From Anisus vortex (taxonomy: Eukaryota; Mollusca; Gastropoda; Planorbidae): DNA of 64,000 bases. Of the stretch, positions 11,470 to 22,814 are shown in pieces. The notes under the pieces are model-generated. The model saw nothing but the letters and a program-made list of their open reading frames with translations, searched no databases and was not told the origin of the DNA. A program made the translations under genes and the position numbers. Position 1 is the first letter of the stretch. Every line of letters starts with the position of its first letter. Where the stretch lies: positions 3,662,587 through 3,726,586 of the forward strand of contig OX421505.1 in assembly GCA_949126835.1 (NCBI GenBank). The letters are read 5' to 3'.

Positions 11470-12640
11470 GATATTTCTGCTATTTGATAACTTTAAACAT
11501 TTCGTTTCGGAATTTCCGATCGCACTAAGTCCTCTAGACTTCCGTTTTAGTAATTCGCTATGATTTTCTCAATGGAAAACTAAAATAGATGGACTCATTT
11601 TATCATACCACACCAAGCCTAATTGGTTTGATTTTACTACAACCTGCTTAGATCTTTTTGTAAGTGGATGAATTGGATGAAATGGAACAAGTTGAATTTT
11701 CAAACATTTGAAAAATGGGCATCCATATGTGTCCATTTGCGGAAAAAAATCTGGAAGAAAGCCGCTTAGGAAAGTCATATACTATTCTCAACTGCTAGGC
11801 ATTTGCTCTACTTTCAGCTTTTGGTTCAACTTACACTTATGAACATATATTATTGCACATTAAAGTTGTTTTCAGTATACAAAAACGTCGCCTACACTTG
11901 AGCGCTCATTAATTGATACAGACTAATTACATTTAAACGAGTTTTTATGCTCATCTTCTTTAATTAAACACAAATTTAATTACGGTAATTCTAAAACAAA
12001 TTTATTTTGTGCTATTAACTTAGAAATATAAGAGACTTATTTAATAGCACTGTATTATGTAATTTATGTAATTATTAATATTTAAAATATTATAGACTCC
12101 TTAAATTAAATGGACAAACAATTAATGGAAGAAATGTTTATTTACAACTGTTTTAAGTAAATTATTTGATTACTCTAATAATTAAATCTTGTTATGAATA
12201 CAATAATGATGAATTTATATCAAGAAAAAATAAATAATCAGTAATATTTGTTATATTACAAAACAGAACTTGTTTGGCACCACTATTGAATCAAATGTGG
12301 AAACATTTTTTTTTTATTAAAGAGAGATAATTTACCCGTTTCATTTGAGCTAATATTTTTCTTTTCTTTTATAAAAAAAGAAACGGCTTCGGCTTACATT
12401 TTATAACTGATCAAAATGTTAAAAGTATCTGAAAATTATATAAATATTATATGACTAAAGAATGTATAGGCCTATGTATATTTTCAAACATTACATTAAC
12501 TACCCAGTTCGTATGATTACTACGTATCTAATCCGCTTAACGATATGCGTTCGTTGATCATAAGGTTGTAAATGCGTTAAAATAACATCTCAGTAAAACT
12601 GAGATCAAAATATCATTAATATTAGCAGATCAGATATTTA
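11470..12640 (+). mobile_element. hAT-1 family remnant (internal region)
   Basis: Matches, in the same order, the interior of the complete hAT-1 element at 36432-38915: an AAATCTGGAAGAAAG block, a decayed transposase-like stretch near 11827 (Ser-Thr-Tyr then Glu-His and His-Ile-Lys), AGTTAAT-rich AT DNA, then ACTACCCAGTTCGTATGATT at about 12501-12520 and AACTGAGATCAAAATAT. Neither terminus is visible. Confidence 0.65.
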
Positions 12641-12844
12641 TCAGCGTTTACACAACATTTCATTCAAAAACGAATCGATTCAATTAGCTGAGATTTTCAA
12701 ATTATATCACATCAGGTACGTTTGTTCCTCCCACTTGCCCTTGACCGCCCCCCCCCCCCCAAACATCCCCCGGGACCGTCAGCGCCTCCCTAAATTCTTC
12801 TCATTGCCTCCGGGGAGGGGGAGGGAGGGGCGAAAACGCCAAAA

Positions 12845-12925
12845 TTTTTGGTTTTGGCCGAAAACGAAACCATACCGAAAGTTAAAAATTGGCTTTCGGC
12901 CGAACAAAAGCCGAAACTGAAAGTT
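12845..12925 (+). mobile_element. hAT family 3 terminal fragment
   Basis: TTTTGGCCGAAAACGAAACC and TTTCGGCCGAA repeats match the left end of the element at 8978-10492. It is truncated at about 12925, where a LINE fragment begins. Confidence 0.6.
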
Positions 12926-13262
12926 CCCCAGGGAGGTGTACTGTCACCCACACTTTTTCTAATTTTCATAAATGACCTAATTCAACATATTCCTAGAAAA
13001 GTAAAAAGCAGCATGTACGCCGACGACCTTGCTCTAATAAGCACAGAAGAATATAATATAGGTACCTCAAAATTTAGGCTACAACATGCACTAAACAACC
13101 TCAACCTATAGTCCAAAGAATGGGGAATGACCATAAACTCAAAAAAGACTACATACTCAATTTTCTCTCTATCTACTAAAGTACAAAGCCTCAAACTGAC
13201 CTTAGACAAAACAATCTTTGAAAAAAATGACAATCCCACATATCTAGGAGTCACGGATTAAA
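12925..13262 (+). pseudogene. Jockey-type LINE reverse transcriptase fragment, broken
   Basis: Encodes a piece of a non-LTR reverse transcriptase: Val-Pro-Gln-Gly-Gly-Val-Leu-Ser-Pro at the start, then the catalytic Tyr-Ala-Asp-Asp box at about 13015-13026, and the downstream Tyr-Leu-Gly-Val motif near 13240. A stop codon at about 13109 and another at 13259 interrupt it. It differs in sequence from the CR1-type LINE family at 46-50 kb, whose box is Phe-Ala-Asp-Asp, so a second RT lineage is represented. Confidence 0.8.
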
Positions 13263-13264
13263 GC

Positions 13265-14015
13265 AAGAGTTACGCTCTAAAAATAAAGCAAGCAGTCCAT
13301 CTCCTTATATTATTGTTATTGTCTTTGTATTTAAGTAGACTACACCGGAAAACTTGAGGACGTATTGAAGGCCGCGCATGCGCAAACTAACTATTCAGCT
13401 CTACAAATATAGCAAGCGGTCCATCTTGTTATAGTCTTTGACCGTACTAATAAATAAGCATAATAATAATATATAGATCAGTGACCTTCGACCTATCGAA
13501 AAAACGCAATTTCAAAACTAGGATCGATTTTTCCGTATTTTGGCGGAATAATTCATGAAGCACTCTTAACCCGACTCCCACGTAATCATGTGTCACCCAA
13601 TGTGTGACAAGGGTTATCGGCCCTGATTTGTCCCACTATTGCTTTAGTTGTGAGGTGTGTTTCCATAGAGTTTTTAAAATGTCCTGCACTTGTTCTGTTT
13701 TCTTCGATAAACAACTTGTTTTCGGGTTTCACGTCTGCTGGTAGGTAGATCTGGGTTAGTGTATTGAGTCAAACACCTTTTTTTTTTTTGAGCCGTTGTA
13801 TCATATTGCAAGCATGTGCAGTATAATGGATGTGTCGGTAAAGGGGGGAGTTGGAGGTTTGGAGAAGGAAATTGGGTGGGAGGGGGGAGAGAGAATGGCA
13901 TCATAAAGTAACACCTGTCGTCCTGTCGTGTACCCGTATTTACCTATTTATTAACCATCAATATCTATTTCTCTATATAAGCAATAGACCTTCAATCTTG
14001 TTTTAATAATCTATA
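13265..14015. other. No recognised feature
   Basis: AT-rich DNA with some G-rich and C-rich runs near 13845-13890. No transposon terminus or domain was recognised. Confidence 0.4.
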
Positions 14016-14017
14016 CC

Positions 14018-14100
14018 AGGATTTCCAAATCATTCAGCGTGCCAACAGCCTGAAAGTCAACCTGCTCAATTATCATTGTTTTGTTTATAAGACAATCAAT
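14018..14100 (-). mobile_element. hAT-1 terminal fragment
   Basis: Contains AAATCATTCAGCGTGCCAAC and CAGCCTGAAAGTCAACCTGC, which lie near one end of hAT-1 copies. The terminal repeat itself is degraded. Confidence 0.5.
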
Positions 14101-14656
14101 TTAACTCCGTAGCAAGATCAATGCCAAAAGCAAAGGAGATTTATAGAGAAAATCTTGTGTTACGGTCAAGTTGGTAGTGACCCATTGAGTTAAGCTTTCG
14201 GCCTACAATACCGCATTACAGGTTTTCGCATTTTAACTTAGGTGAAAGTTCCCTAAAAAATATAAGGTTACTAATCTATTTCCTGTTGCTTCTTGGGCTA
14301 GGTCGACTAGACAAAAGGGCTTTATACTCGTGGTTTTTGGAGAGGTAAGAAACATCTTTGTCTGGCTAAGTCCATGACCTATATTGGATGGGAAGTGCCA
14401 CCGTTGGTGCCGACCTTCAATTTCGGACGTAATCTTTCTTGCAGTATAGATCCATAAGAGAGTCATCGCGCGTTATCACTCACAGAGAACTTTAGTTCAA
14501 GTTTGGAAGCCGCCACTGAAAAAAATACAACAAAAACCTAACATTTGACACTGCGGTAACGGAGCCTGTTTGTTTACCTCCCTTTGTTACTTAAGATCTT
14601 TTGTAAAAAATAAAAATGTTCAAGTGTAGTGTTACCTTTACCCAAATCCTGCCAGG

Positions 14657-14936
14657 TTCCGCATGATGTGTTTTGTTGTGTCAGCTAGTTTTACCAGGAG
14701 CCTTTACAAGCTTATGTGGCGCCCCAGGACATAACGTTCCAGCGCCGCCCCTTGCATACAGTAACTTGTTAAGTACTATATTTGTTATATTTACACTACA
14801 TTTGCCGCCCCCTGGATGTGTCGCCCCCGGGCATATGCCCCCCTTTGCCCCCCCCCCTATGTGAGGGCACTGGTTTTACCCCCTCTCCCCTCCCGTTCCG
14901 CATGGTGTGTTTTGTTGTGTCAGCTGGTTTTACCCA
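14657..14936 (+). repeat. Direct repeat of ~39 bp, 240 bp apart
   Basis: The segment beginning TTCCGCATGATGTGTTTTGT at 14657 recurs at 14897 with a few mismatches. The intervening DNA is rich in C runs (CGCCCCC). The origin (segmental duplication or insertion) cannot be told from this. Confidence 0.7.
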
Positions 14937-15624
14937 CAGAATAGGTATAGAACAGAAATCGCAATCCCCATATGCGCCGTCACTAAAAGTGAAGCTCGGC
15001 TTCCGCTATTTTCTTTTGACTCAAGGCAGCGATTACTAGAGACGTTACTATAGTAAAAAGAGAAAAGCTTAATTGATTACTGATATAAAAGTATTAGCAA
15101 GCTTAGGACTAAAGCAAGGCTACTAATATTAAGTAATATGAGGTTACAACTTATCGTTGTTTATCCTTTACGGGTCATAAAGCCATGTAGTTTGACATGC
15201 ATATTTGTACGATAATCAATTGTTTTGGACATCATTGTTGCAGTTTATTACACAACGGCCTTTGTACCTTTTGCCTGAAACATTAGCTGTGGGTGGTCGA
15301 ACTTGTAGATTTGATGAAAAAGTCATTGTAAATAAACATAAATATATAGTGTAACCAGGTCCGCTGAGTCTAAACAGTATGGCGTCGGTATCACTTCCGG
15401 AAACAGAAAAAAATGCGAGTGCGCATTCTGTTCTATATTTATTTAATCTCAACTACTAGTGGAAAGTAATTGTTTTCAAAATGCTGACTGATTGACTGAC
15501 ATTCATTTTGGAGCCGTTTTATACAGAGACGTGGACTAAGCTCTATAATTGGATGGGAATGGAATTAGAAAAGAAAAACACGAACTGAACAGTTCAACTG
15601 AACTATACAGCGATACAATATATA

Positions 15625-15845
15625 GCCGGCTGTTCCAGCTGTTAGTTCACCGGACTGTCAACCGAAAACCATCTGACACGTCGCGGGTTCTATCCCGGCC
15701 ACTGGTGGATCCCTGTCGCCCTGCAGGAGTTTTGGGCCTGTAAACATATTTGCGCCAGCAGGCAGCAGCGTGTTTTTCAGAGCGCACTGAGCATGCTAAA
15801 ATAGCATGAACAGATGCGCTTTATAAATTACCAATTTATTTTTTT
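15625..15845 (+). repeat. tRNA-derived SINE (family 2), near complete
   Basis: A tRNA-like head with A box GTTAGTTCACCGG and B box GGGTTCTATCCC, followed by the body word CCTGCAGGAGTTTTGGGCC and a tail with GATGCGCTTTATAAAT and a T-rich end. Reverse or partial copies of the body lie at 2690-2805 and 35280-35350. It is distinct from SINE family 1 in both head and body. Confidence 0.7.
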
Positions 15846-15960
15846 TATATTTATTTTTAAGAGTGGTGTGTTATAGATACATTGTTCTTGTATTAGTCTA
15901 CAAATACAATGCAAACAAATGTTCGTGTAATTTTAATTAATGAGAAATAATCGCCTAGAC

Positions 15961-17180
15961 TAGGGGTCGGCAACCTTTTGCTTATAGCGTGCCAAACAAG
16001 ATTTTCTACATCATTCAGCGTGCCAACACCGTGAAAGTCAAACTGCTCCACTATATTATTTTTATTTTTAATTTATTTAGTGCCATAGAAAGAGCAAAAG
16101 GAAAGGAGCGTTTTTGAGAATATCATTCAAGCGTTTTATATTTAATAACAAATAAACATGTTTGTTATTAATTTTTTAAAATAATCCATTCATAGCTAAT
16201 ACCCAATTACATTTATCAACTTTTATACATTAATGTTTAATGTCTGAACACTTATTAGTTGTCAAGATATTATTCTTTAGATCTAATAGTTGTAAATTCT
16301 TTATATTTTGATCTCAACATTTATATTAGTACTGGTGATGCTTACCATAAATACTTACCACTAGATTAATAATTAAAAGAATAGATACTTAGTGATCATA
16401 CAAACTGGGTAGTTAATGTGATGTTTCAAACTGTACATTTACACTCTTCAATTATATAATATTTATATAATTTTCAACTACCTTTTATAGCTTAATAATT
16501 TTAAAGTTTTATAATCTACGCTAATTTTTGTTAAAAGAAACAAAAAAGTAACATTAGAAATATTAACTCAAAGAAAACGGGTTGATTATCTCCCTTTAAT
16601 GAAATTCTCCAAATTTGATGCTAGTGATGACAAACGAGTTACACTTGAATAAAAATATATCTAGTGTTGCTTTTAAATTATTATTTCTTTAAACAAATTC
16701 AGCATCATGCTCTTTTTTTCATCGTGTAATTAGATGTATAAAATTAATTTACGTTGTAAATAAACATTTTCTGCATCATAAAAGTCAATTTAAGGAGTTA
16801 TTTTATTTTTTTTCAATATCATTAATTACAATAGTTATATTATATAAGCATTCTATATTTATTACATTAAAAAAAATAATTTGTTTAGAAATAATTATAT
16901 TTATGCCTTATTGAGATAGATGAGCATAAAAACTATTTTGAATGTAATTAGCATGTATCAATTAATGAGCGCCTATTTTCCTTGAATGCTTTTTGCTAAT
17001 TGTTCAATGTCACGAGCATATTTAGTCACTTCTGAGTGGTCAAGTTTAAGTGACCTCTTGGTATTCTTAAAACAGCTTTCATTTACAATTAAATATGCTC
17101 ACTAGTATAAATTAAATTAAAAGCTGAATGAGAGCGAATGCCTTGAAGTTGACAACAGATGACTTTCCTAAGTAGCTATT
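15961..17180 (-). mobile_element. hAT-1 family copy, reverse, one end present
   Basis: Begins with AGGGGTCGGCAACCTTTTGC, the reverse of the right terminus of the complete hAT-1 at 36432-38915, and follows that element in reverse through its AT-rich interior to the decayed transposase region near 17050-17180. The other terminus is missing; LINE fragments follow. Confidence 0.75.
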
Positions 17181-17304
17181 CCTTTCAGATTTTCCACAAA
17201 TCGTCACATTTCGATTCCGATGTTTCCGAATGACATAGCGACGCATATCAGTGAGTTGGACTTGCCGTAATGCCGGACAGTCAAACAGCATGTGCAACAC
17301 CGAA

Positions 17305-17450
17305 TTTTTTTACTATAAGCTCCAAACTTTTGTCAACGGCTGCATCCGCAACATACTAAAGATGTGGGTCGGCAAATAGACCAGAATCCTCTTTGAACAG
17401 CAGATCATCAGGAATCGAATATGGTGGTTGTTAGGACACACACCTTACCA
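17305..17450 (+). pseudogene. RTE-like LINE C-terminal fragment
   Basis: The plus-strand translation resembles the C-terminal part of RTE-type non-LTR proteins: Leu-Gln-Thr-Phe-Val-Asn then Arg-Asn-Ile-Leu-Lys, and later a Trp-Trp-Leu-Leu-Gly-His-Thr block. A stop at about 17379 breaks the frame. Compare the better fragments at 59713-60298 and 63219-63398. Confidence 0.6.
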
Positions 17451-17689
17451 CCTGCCCCTCCCCCTCACTTGGGAAAGAGACGGGTTGCTCGTCCTAAGAA
17501 TCAAAGAAATTAAACTAAGCCACCAAGCAACAAAATTTTTATTTGCATTGAAGCCATGGAGTGTGTGTGTGTGTGTGAAGAAGGGCTGTTTACGTAGTCT
17601 GTAATTAAGACACCCGTATGCAGAGCATTATACTAGCCGTTAGCCATAAAATCTTCAATTTTGAATAAAAGATGTCCAGGAATTGAGCT

Positions 17690-17760
17690 GGCACACAATC
17701 CACAACGCTGCTTCACTGGCCCTATGAATCAATTAGGTCCAAAGGGATACTTTACTTACA
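17690..17760 (+). repeat. SINE family 1, 3' fragment
   Basis: Carries CTGCTTCACTGGCCCTATGA and the end GGGATACTTTACTT; the tRNA-like head is absent. Confidence 0.65.
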
Positions 17761-18479
17761 ATCTTCTCGTAGACCACTATCATTTATTTTTTAGAACTAA
17801 GCATAGCGGATGATTTCGACCGTTGTCATTTGAAACGTTTATCATACATAATTAGGATTAGGCCTATGCTCCATGTGCTAAGATCCATGACTATATATCG
17901 ATATACATGCACTAAATTAAGTTTGAGCCGGTAAAGAGTAATATATTATATTCACGTGTCAATGTAGTATTACAGACGTTTCCAGTCAAACGCGAAACCA
18001 GACATTTTTTTCCAGGATGGGCATGACAAACATTTATCATTTTTTTTTTTTCCGGATTCGCCCCTGTTTCCAGTACATTTTCCTCGCGTGCTTACACCCA
18101 TCTAGTTATACCAACCGCAACCCTCCCCCCCCCCCTCCAGGCATACAACAAGTTGGACATCTAGGCTTTTAACGGTTTTCAAGTCTACCGGGGGTCACTT
18201 CCTGTTCTGTCATTTCCTGTGGAAACACTTTCAGTGTGACAAAAAAAAAAAACCCACAAAAAAACAACAAAAGTATTTTTTTTTAGTGTATTTATGTGTG
18301 ATACAAAAATACATAGGCCAACACACAATTGACCAGCATAGGGAGAGGGGCAGTGGTATGAGAGGGGGGGAGGGGGTTAGTTTGTGGACAGTGGAGTCAA
18401 AAGTTGGTTAATTGGCTTATTTTGTCTAGGTCACTGGTTCTCAAAATTTCTATTGTGGAAACCCACAAAAAGTAAAATA

Positions 18480-19045
18480 CCTTAACCTAGAGACACTAGA
18501 GGACAGAAGGGCAAAGAGTAAAGCGGTAAATATACCTTAGACGTTAAACTCTAATTTAGAAATACAACACAATAACAACCTGTTACAAGGCTCAGCTCAG
18601 CATACGGAAAATAACAATACTTTCTTTATATCTCATGCCTTATGCAACAAAAAATTGAATATAAGTACTCTTTCTTCTCGAGGGGCATCCGGGAATAAAA
18701 TGGGTTGCCTGAAGAAACCAGAAAAACGAGTAACCCAGTGGCGTAGCTAGGGGAGGGAAGGGGGTCCAAATTCGAAAGTGCCCCCGGGCCCCTACTTGAG
18801 GGGGGCCCCCAAAGTAGTGTCCGAATTGTTTTTTTCTCATGTCATAATGTCGAATGTCAAAATGCAGGGGCCCCTTAAGAGGCCAAGCCACCGGGCCCCT
18901 AAATCCCTAGCAACGACACTGGAGTAACCTTACATTAATACACTAATAAAATTGCAAGACTAGACTCAGACCACGGTTGAGCGTGGTACACAATAATCTT
19001 CCTTATAGAAAGAGTGTCTGTAATATATAAGATAAGATAAACAAA
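18480..19045 (+). mobile_element. CR1/Jockey-type LINE 3' fragment, split by an hAT MITE
   Basis: Forward match to the last ~90 codons, 3' UTR and tail of the full-length LINE, from CTAGAGACACTAGAGGACAG to the GTCTGTAATATATAAGATAA tail. It is interrupted at 18736-18921 by an hAT MITE. It also carries a local deletion or rearrangement around 18600-18655. Confidence 0.85.
18736..18921. mobile_element. hAT-type MITE (family 2), inserted in a LINE
   Basis: A 186-bp element with termini CAGTGGCGTAGCTAGGG and, reverse-complemented, CAGTGTCGTTGCTAGGG (15 of 17 match), and an exact 8-bp target duplication GAGTAACC (18728-18735 and 18922-18929). Removing it and one repeat copy restores continuity with the LINE family. 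The interior is rich in GGGGCCCC-type blocks. Confidence 0.9.
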
Positions 19046-19139
19046 CCTACAATTTCCAGCTCTTTAGGAAAACGTTCGGGAATGTGAAATGCATACTTAG
19101 ATTAAATGTTTTTATCTGCCGTTTATTATACAAAAGGGG

Positions 19140-19300
19140 AGGACGTGGGACTAGCGGCAGAGCGTTCGACTGGCGAACCCTAGGTCCTAGGTTCGAATCT
19201 TGGTGCAGGCTAGAAATTTTTTCCAGCGTCTGGAGGGTGTCCCTAAATCTACCCAGTTCTAATGGGTACCTGATCTTGGTTGGGGTAAAGCAAAGTTTCT
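19140..19300 (+). repeat. SINE family 1, 3'-truncated copy
   Basis: Head with GGTTCGAATCTTGGTGCAGG at 19191-19210, then CCCAGTTCTAATGGGTACCTG and GGTTGGGGTAAAG. The 3' half is missing. Confidence 0.8.
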
Positions 19301-19360
19301 ATCAAATATACATAAAAATGTATGTAGTTGTCGAAATTTCAGTCTAGAACAGGACTCGGC

Positions 19361-19545
19361 AACTTATGGCACACATGTCAGATTTTGCACGCAGAGCTGT
19401 TTTCAATGGCACGCATAAGACCACGAAAAAGGCAATTTCAAGTCTCCTCTGCATGAAAAGAGCAGGGTGACTTTTAGGCAATTGGCAGACTGAATTATTT
19501 AGAAGTGCATCTTTGGCGAACTATTATAAAAATGTTGCTGACCCC
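19361..19545 (+). mobile_element. Short hAT-1 deletion derivative
   Basis: A ~185-bp unit with both ends of hAT-1 (CAGGACTCGGCAAC at the left; GTTGCTGACCCCACTG at the right) and subterminal words such as TTGCACGCAGAGCTG and GACTTTTAGGCAATTGGC, but no interior. A flanking duplication is unclear. Confidence 0.65.
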
Positions 19546-19929
19546 ACTGACCCCTTGGTATAGAACCTACTAGAAATATAATGTAATATAAGATAAGATA
19601 AGAAACTAATTTATACTTTGATATCTTGTTTTTGTTGTTGTTGTTTTTTAAAGTTATATTTAGAAGAAGCGCGTACAATATAAACAATAATATGAACAAT
19701 TTATTTTATTTGCCACATAAAAACATAGTCAACACATAACAAGAAAATTATTGCACTAATAGCATTGATGGATAATAGTATATTGAACAATAATAGTAAT
19801 ATAAATACGGATAATAATAATGAAAATAATAATACATTAATTAAAGTTATCCTAAAAGAAAACTCAAGGGAGATAATGAAATTCATAATACAATTTATAG
19901 AGGGAAAATAAACAAAAAAACTAAATTAA

Positions 19930-20397
19930 CTAGATAACATTGAAACACAGTTACGTCACTTTCATTAGACCTGATTCGCTCGTTTTATTTGCGCTAATAT
20001 TAATATTTCTAATATGTTTTTTTTTTATAAAAGAATAAATGGCTTAAAATTTATAGAATACAAATTGTCAAACTGTAAACATTATTTGAATATTTTAAAA
20101 CTATTATATGACTATATGTATATTTTTAAACATTACATTAACTACCCAGTTTGTATGATTACTACGTATCAATTCCGCTTAACTTTGATCGTGGTACAAT
20201 GTTATTCGAACATAATAAAGGATCTTAAACTGAGATCAAAATATAATTATTATTACCAGGTTCTAGATCCTCATCTTAACAACCAAAAAATAATAAACAG
20301 ACAATAATTACCATAAATGTGAAAGTTTATTAATTAAAATAGTGTCTGAGATAAATGCAAATAAAGATGATAATCATCACTGATCTATAAAAAGAAT
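19930..20397 (+). mobile_element. hAT-1 copy, left part, interrupted by a LINE
   Basis: Follows the hAT-1 interior (ACTACCCAGTTTGTATGATT at about 20141-20160, AAACTGAGATCAAAATATAA) up to the LINE inserted from 20398. The right-hand remainder is at about 21860-22035. Confidence 0.7.
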
Positions 20398-21743
20398 GGA
20401 TTATCTTATCTTATCTTATCCATTACAGACGCTCCTTCTATAAAGAAGATTATTGCGTCCTACGCTCATCCGTGGTCCGAGTCTAGTCTTGCATTTTTAT
20501 TAATGTTCTAAATGATGTTAAGTTACTGGTTTTCCTGGTTTGTTCAGGCAACCCATTCCATGCCCGAATGCCGCTCGGGAAGAAAGAGTACTTATATGCA
20601 TTTGTTCTCGCATAAGGGACAAAGAAAGTGTTTTTATCTTTATGTTTATCTGAGACTTGCAACAGGTTGTTATTGTGTTGTATTTCTAAATTAGAGTTTA
20701 ATGCCTTATGTATTATTACTACTTTACTCTTTGCCCTTCTGTCTTCTAGTGTTTCTAGGTTTAATGATTTGACTAATGGTGTTACTCTTATTAATTGGGA
20801 ATATTCGCTAGTTATGAACCTTGCAGCTCTTTTTTGAATTTGTTCTAATTTTTTAATGTTTTCTTTAGTTGATGGGTCCCATACAGATGCTGCATATTCT
20901 ACTATAGGCCTAACTAATGTGAGATAGCATTTTAATTTTATATTCTTATTACATTTGTAAAAGTTCCTTTTTATGAATCCTAAAGTTTTGTTTGATTTTC
21001 TAATTACTTCATCAATATGAGGGTTCCAAGATAACTTATCATTTATTATTACTCCTAGATACTTAGCATTGTTAGTTTGAGTTAGTTCTTTACCATGAAC
21101 GAAGTAGTTTGCTATTATTTGTTTCTTTTTCTTGGATACCCTTATTAGTTGGCATTTTTCTGGGTGAAAAGACATACTCCAGTTTGATTCCCATTTTTGT
21201 AGTTCATCAAGGTCTTTTTGTAGGAGTTCACTATCTTTTCCTGTCTTTATTATTCTATAAATTATGCAATCATCGGCAAATAATCTTACTTTTGTTCCTG
21301 TGTTGATGCAATTTGGCAGATCATTAATATAAATTAGAAATAGTAGGGGTCCTAGAACAGTTCCTTGTGGAACTCCTGAGTTTACAGTTATTGGTGATGA
21401 CTTAGAGCCATTTATTATCACTGTTTGTTCTCTGCCTATAAGAAAGTCCTGAATCCACTGATGTAAGGGACCAGAGATGCCAAAATATTTAAGTTTTTTT
21501 AGTAGACTAGAATGATGAACTTTATCAAATGCTTTTGAAAAATCTAGTAAAATAGCATCAATTTGGTTGTTATTATCTAATCCCTTTGACAAGTCATCTA
21601 TTAAGCCTATTAATTGAGTCTCACATGATCTATTTTTCCTAAAGCCATGTTGGTGTGGGCACAGTGCATTAAGTTTGTCTAGATGATTTACTATACTACT
21701 ATATATAATATGTTCAAGTAATTTGCATGTTATGCTGGTTAGA
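20398..21743 (-). mobile_element. 5'-truncated CR1/Jockey-type LINE copy
   Basis: Minus-strand copy of the LINE at 45896-49982. It starts inside the RT domain (equivalent to about residue 712) and runs to the 3' tail (TTATCTTATCTTATC on the plus strand at 20401-20420). A 5' truncation of this kind is the normal result of target-primed reverse transcription. The encoded part has roughly 97% amino-acid identity to the full-length copy by eye. Confidence 0.92.
20483..21743 (-). pseudogene. LINE reverse transcriptase, N-terminally truncated, otherwise open
   Basis: About 419 codons remain open, corresponding to residues 712-1130 of the intact LINE protein. They include the catalytic Asp-Phe-Ser-Lys-Ala-Phe-Asp region, Gly-Val-Pro-Gln-Gly, and the Phe-Ala-Asp-Asp active site. 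Everything upstream (hydrophobic N-terminus, 2A, PHD, endonuclease, RT fingers) is missing, and the frame runs into unrelated DNA without an ATG at its start. It cannot mobilise itself. The lack of internal stops indicates recent insertion. Confidence 0.9.
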
Positions 21744-21859
21744 TTAGGTGCGGAAGTAGAATTCTTGAAGCAAGCTTCGACATTTTGTGAAACTATCACT
21801 GATATTTATAAATAATCACTATTTATATTATCCTTATAAATTTGTATTGATCAGTGATA

Positions 21860-22035
21860 ATCACAGACACGTTAATTTGGTATTAAATATAACTATTTTC
21901 TCTGTAAATTTCCATTGCTATTGGCCTTTGTCTTGCTCCGGAGTTAAATTAATTGTCCTATACAAAAATCATTTTAAAAAGTATAATAGAGCAGGTTGAC
22001 TTTTAGGCTGTTGGCACGCTCAATGATTTAGAAAC
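21860..22035 (+). mobile_element. hAT-1 copy, right part
   Basis: Contains TTTTCTCTGTAAATTTCC, TAGAGCAGGTTGACTTTTAG and GCTGTTGGCACGCT, matching the right end of hAT-1. The terminal repeat is lost near 22040. Confidence 0.65.
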
Positions 22036-22087
22036 CTGTACAGAATATGCTGGATATTTCAAAGCAAATAAACTATTCGTCTATTGT

Positions 22088-22606
22088 AATCATCATCATT
22101 GGCTCCATAGTCTCGAAAGACGATTAGATTTGCGCGTCTGTGATTTGGCCAGCCCTGCAAAATTGACTGTGTCTGTGGAGACCCATCTTTGAGAGACAGG
22201 CTCTGTCGCATCTCTGGCACTTGAAAGCTGGACCGTTGGAGATTGTTAGGGGCAGCCTACTTTTCTTCGCTGCTCTTTTAGCCTCCGCCATAAGGCGAAG
22301 TTTGCCCTCTGTTGCATTTTTACCGGTGTGTAAGGTGCCTCTCCAACTATTTCTGTGCTGAGCAAGGTTCTCCCAGTTTCCGACCTCTACATCTATAGCC
22401 TTTATGTCACGTTTGCAGACGTCCTTGAACCTGAGTTGGGGGCGACCAGTAGCTCTCTTGCCTTCAGCGAGCTCAGCATATAGCAGGTCTTTTGGGATTC
22501 GCCCATCCTCCATCCTGGAAACATGGCCAAGCCACCGAAGACGTCGTTGGCGAAGTAGAGTGATCATGCTAGGCATGTTAGCCGGTTGCAAGACCTCGTT
22601 GGAATA
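22088..22606 (-). pseudogene. Non-LTR retrotransposon C-terminal fragment with Cys2His2-type end
   Basis: About 160 codons are open on the minus strand. The N-terminal part has the block Arg-Arg-Leu-Arg-Trp-Leu-Gly-His-Val and a downstream Gly-Arg-Pro, seen at the C-terminus of several LINE clades. The last 30 residues carry Cys-x2-Cys then His-x3-His and a further Cys, a zinc-finger-like end. No RT domain remains, and the 3' UTR ends in ATGATGATT. This is a third LINE lineage, a 5'-truncated relic with no evidence of host function. Confidence 0.8.
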
Positions 22607-22733
22607 TTATGTAGAATAGATGGTCTACCTAATATTCGACTATATGTTGTGGGGGGTCGTTATAACTGCCTTTGTCTTAGAGCAGTGGGACTCAAACTTG
22701 AAGGAAGCCGTGTGCCGTTTTATCACTTAAGTC

Positions 22734-22814
22734 TTAACCCTTACAGTCCCGGGCGCGTATATAGCGGAACTGAAGGCAGCATAGATAGAAGTAGGTCGGT
22801 ACGGGCAGGGTTAA
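22734..22814 (+). mobile_element. TTAA-flanked MITE, copy 3, nested
   Basis: 81-bp unit flanked by TTAA, inserted in an hAT family 4 copy. The uninterrupted relative at about 3430-3445 gives an approximate empty-site comparison, which supports true transposition. Confidence 0.8.

Noticed and set aside
14673..15039. Proline-rich overlapping open frames
   Set aside because: They coincide with C-runs in a duplicated segment and have no recognisable domain.
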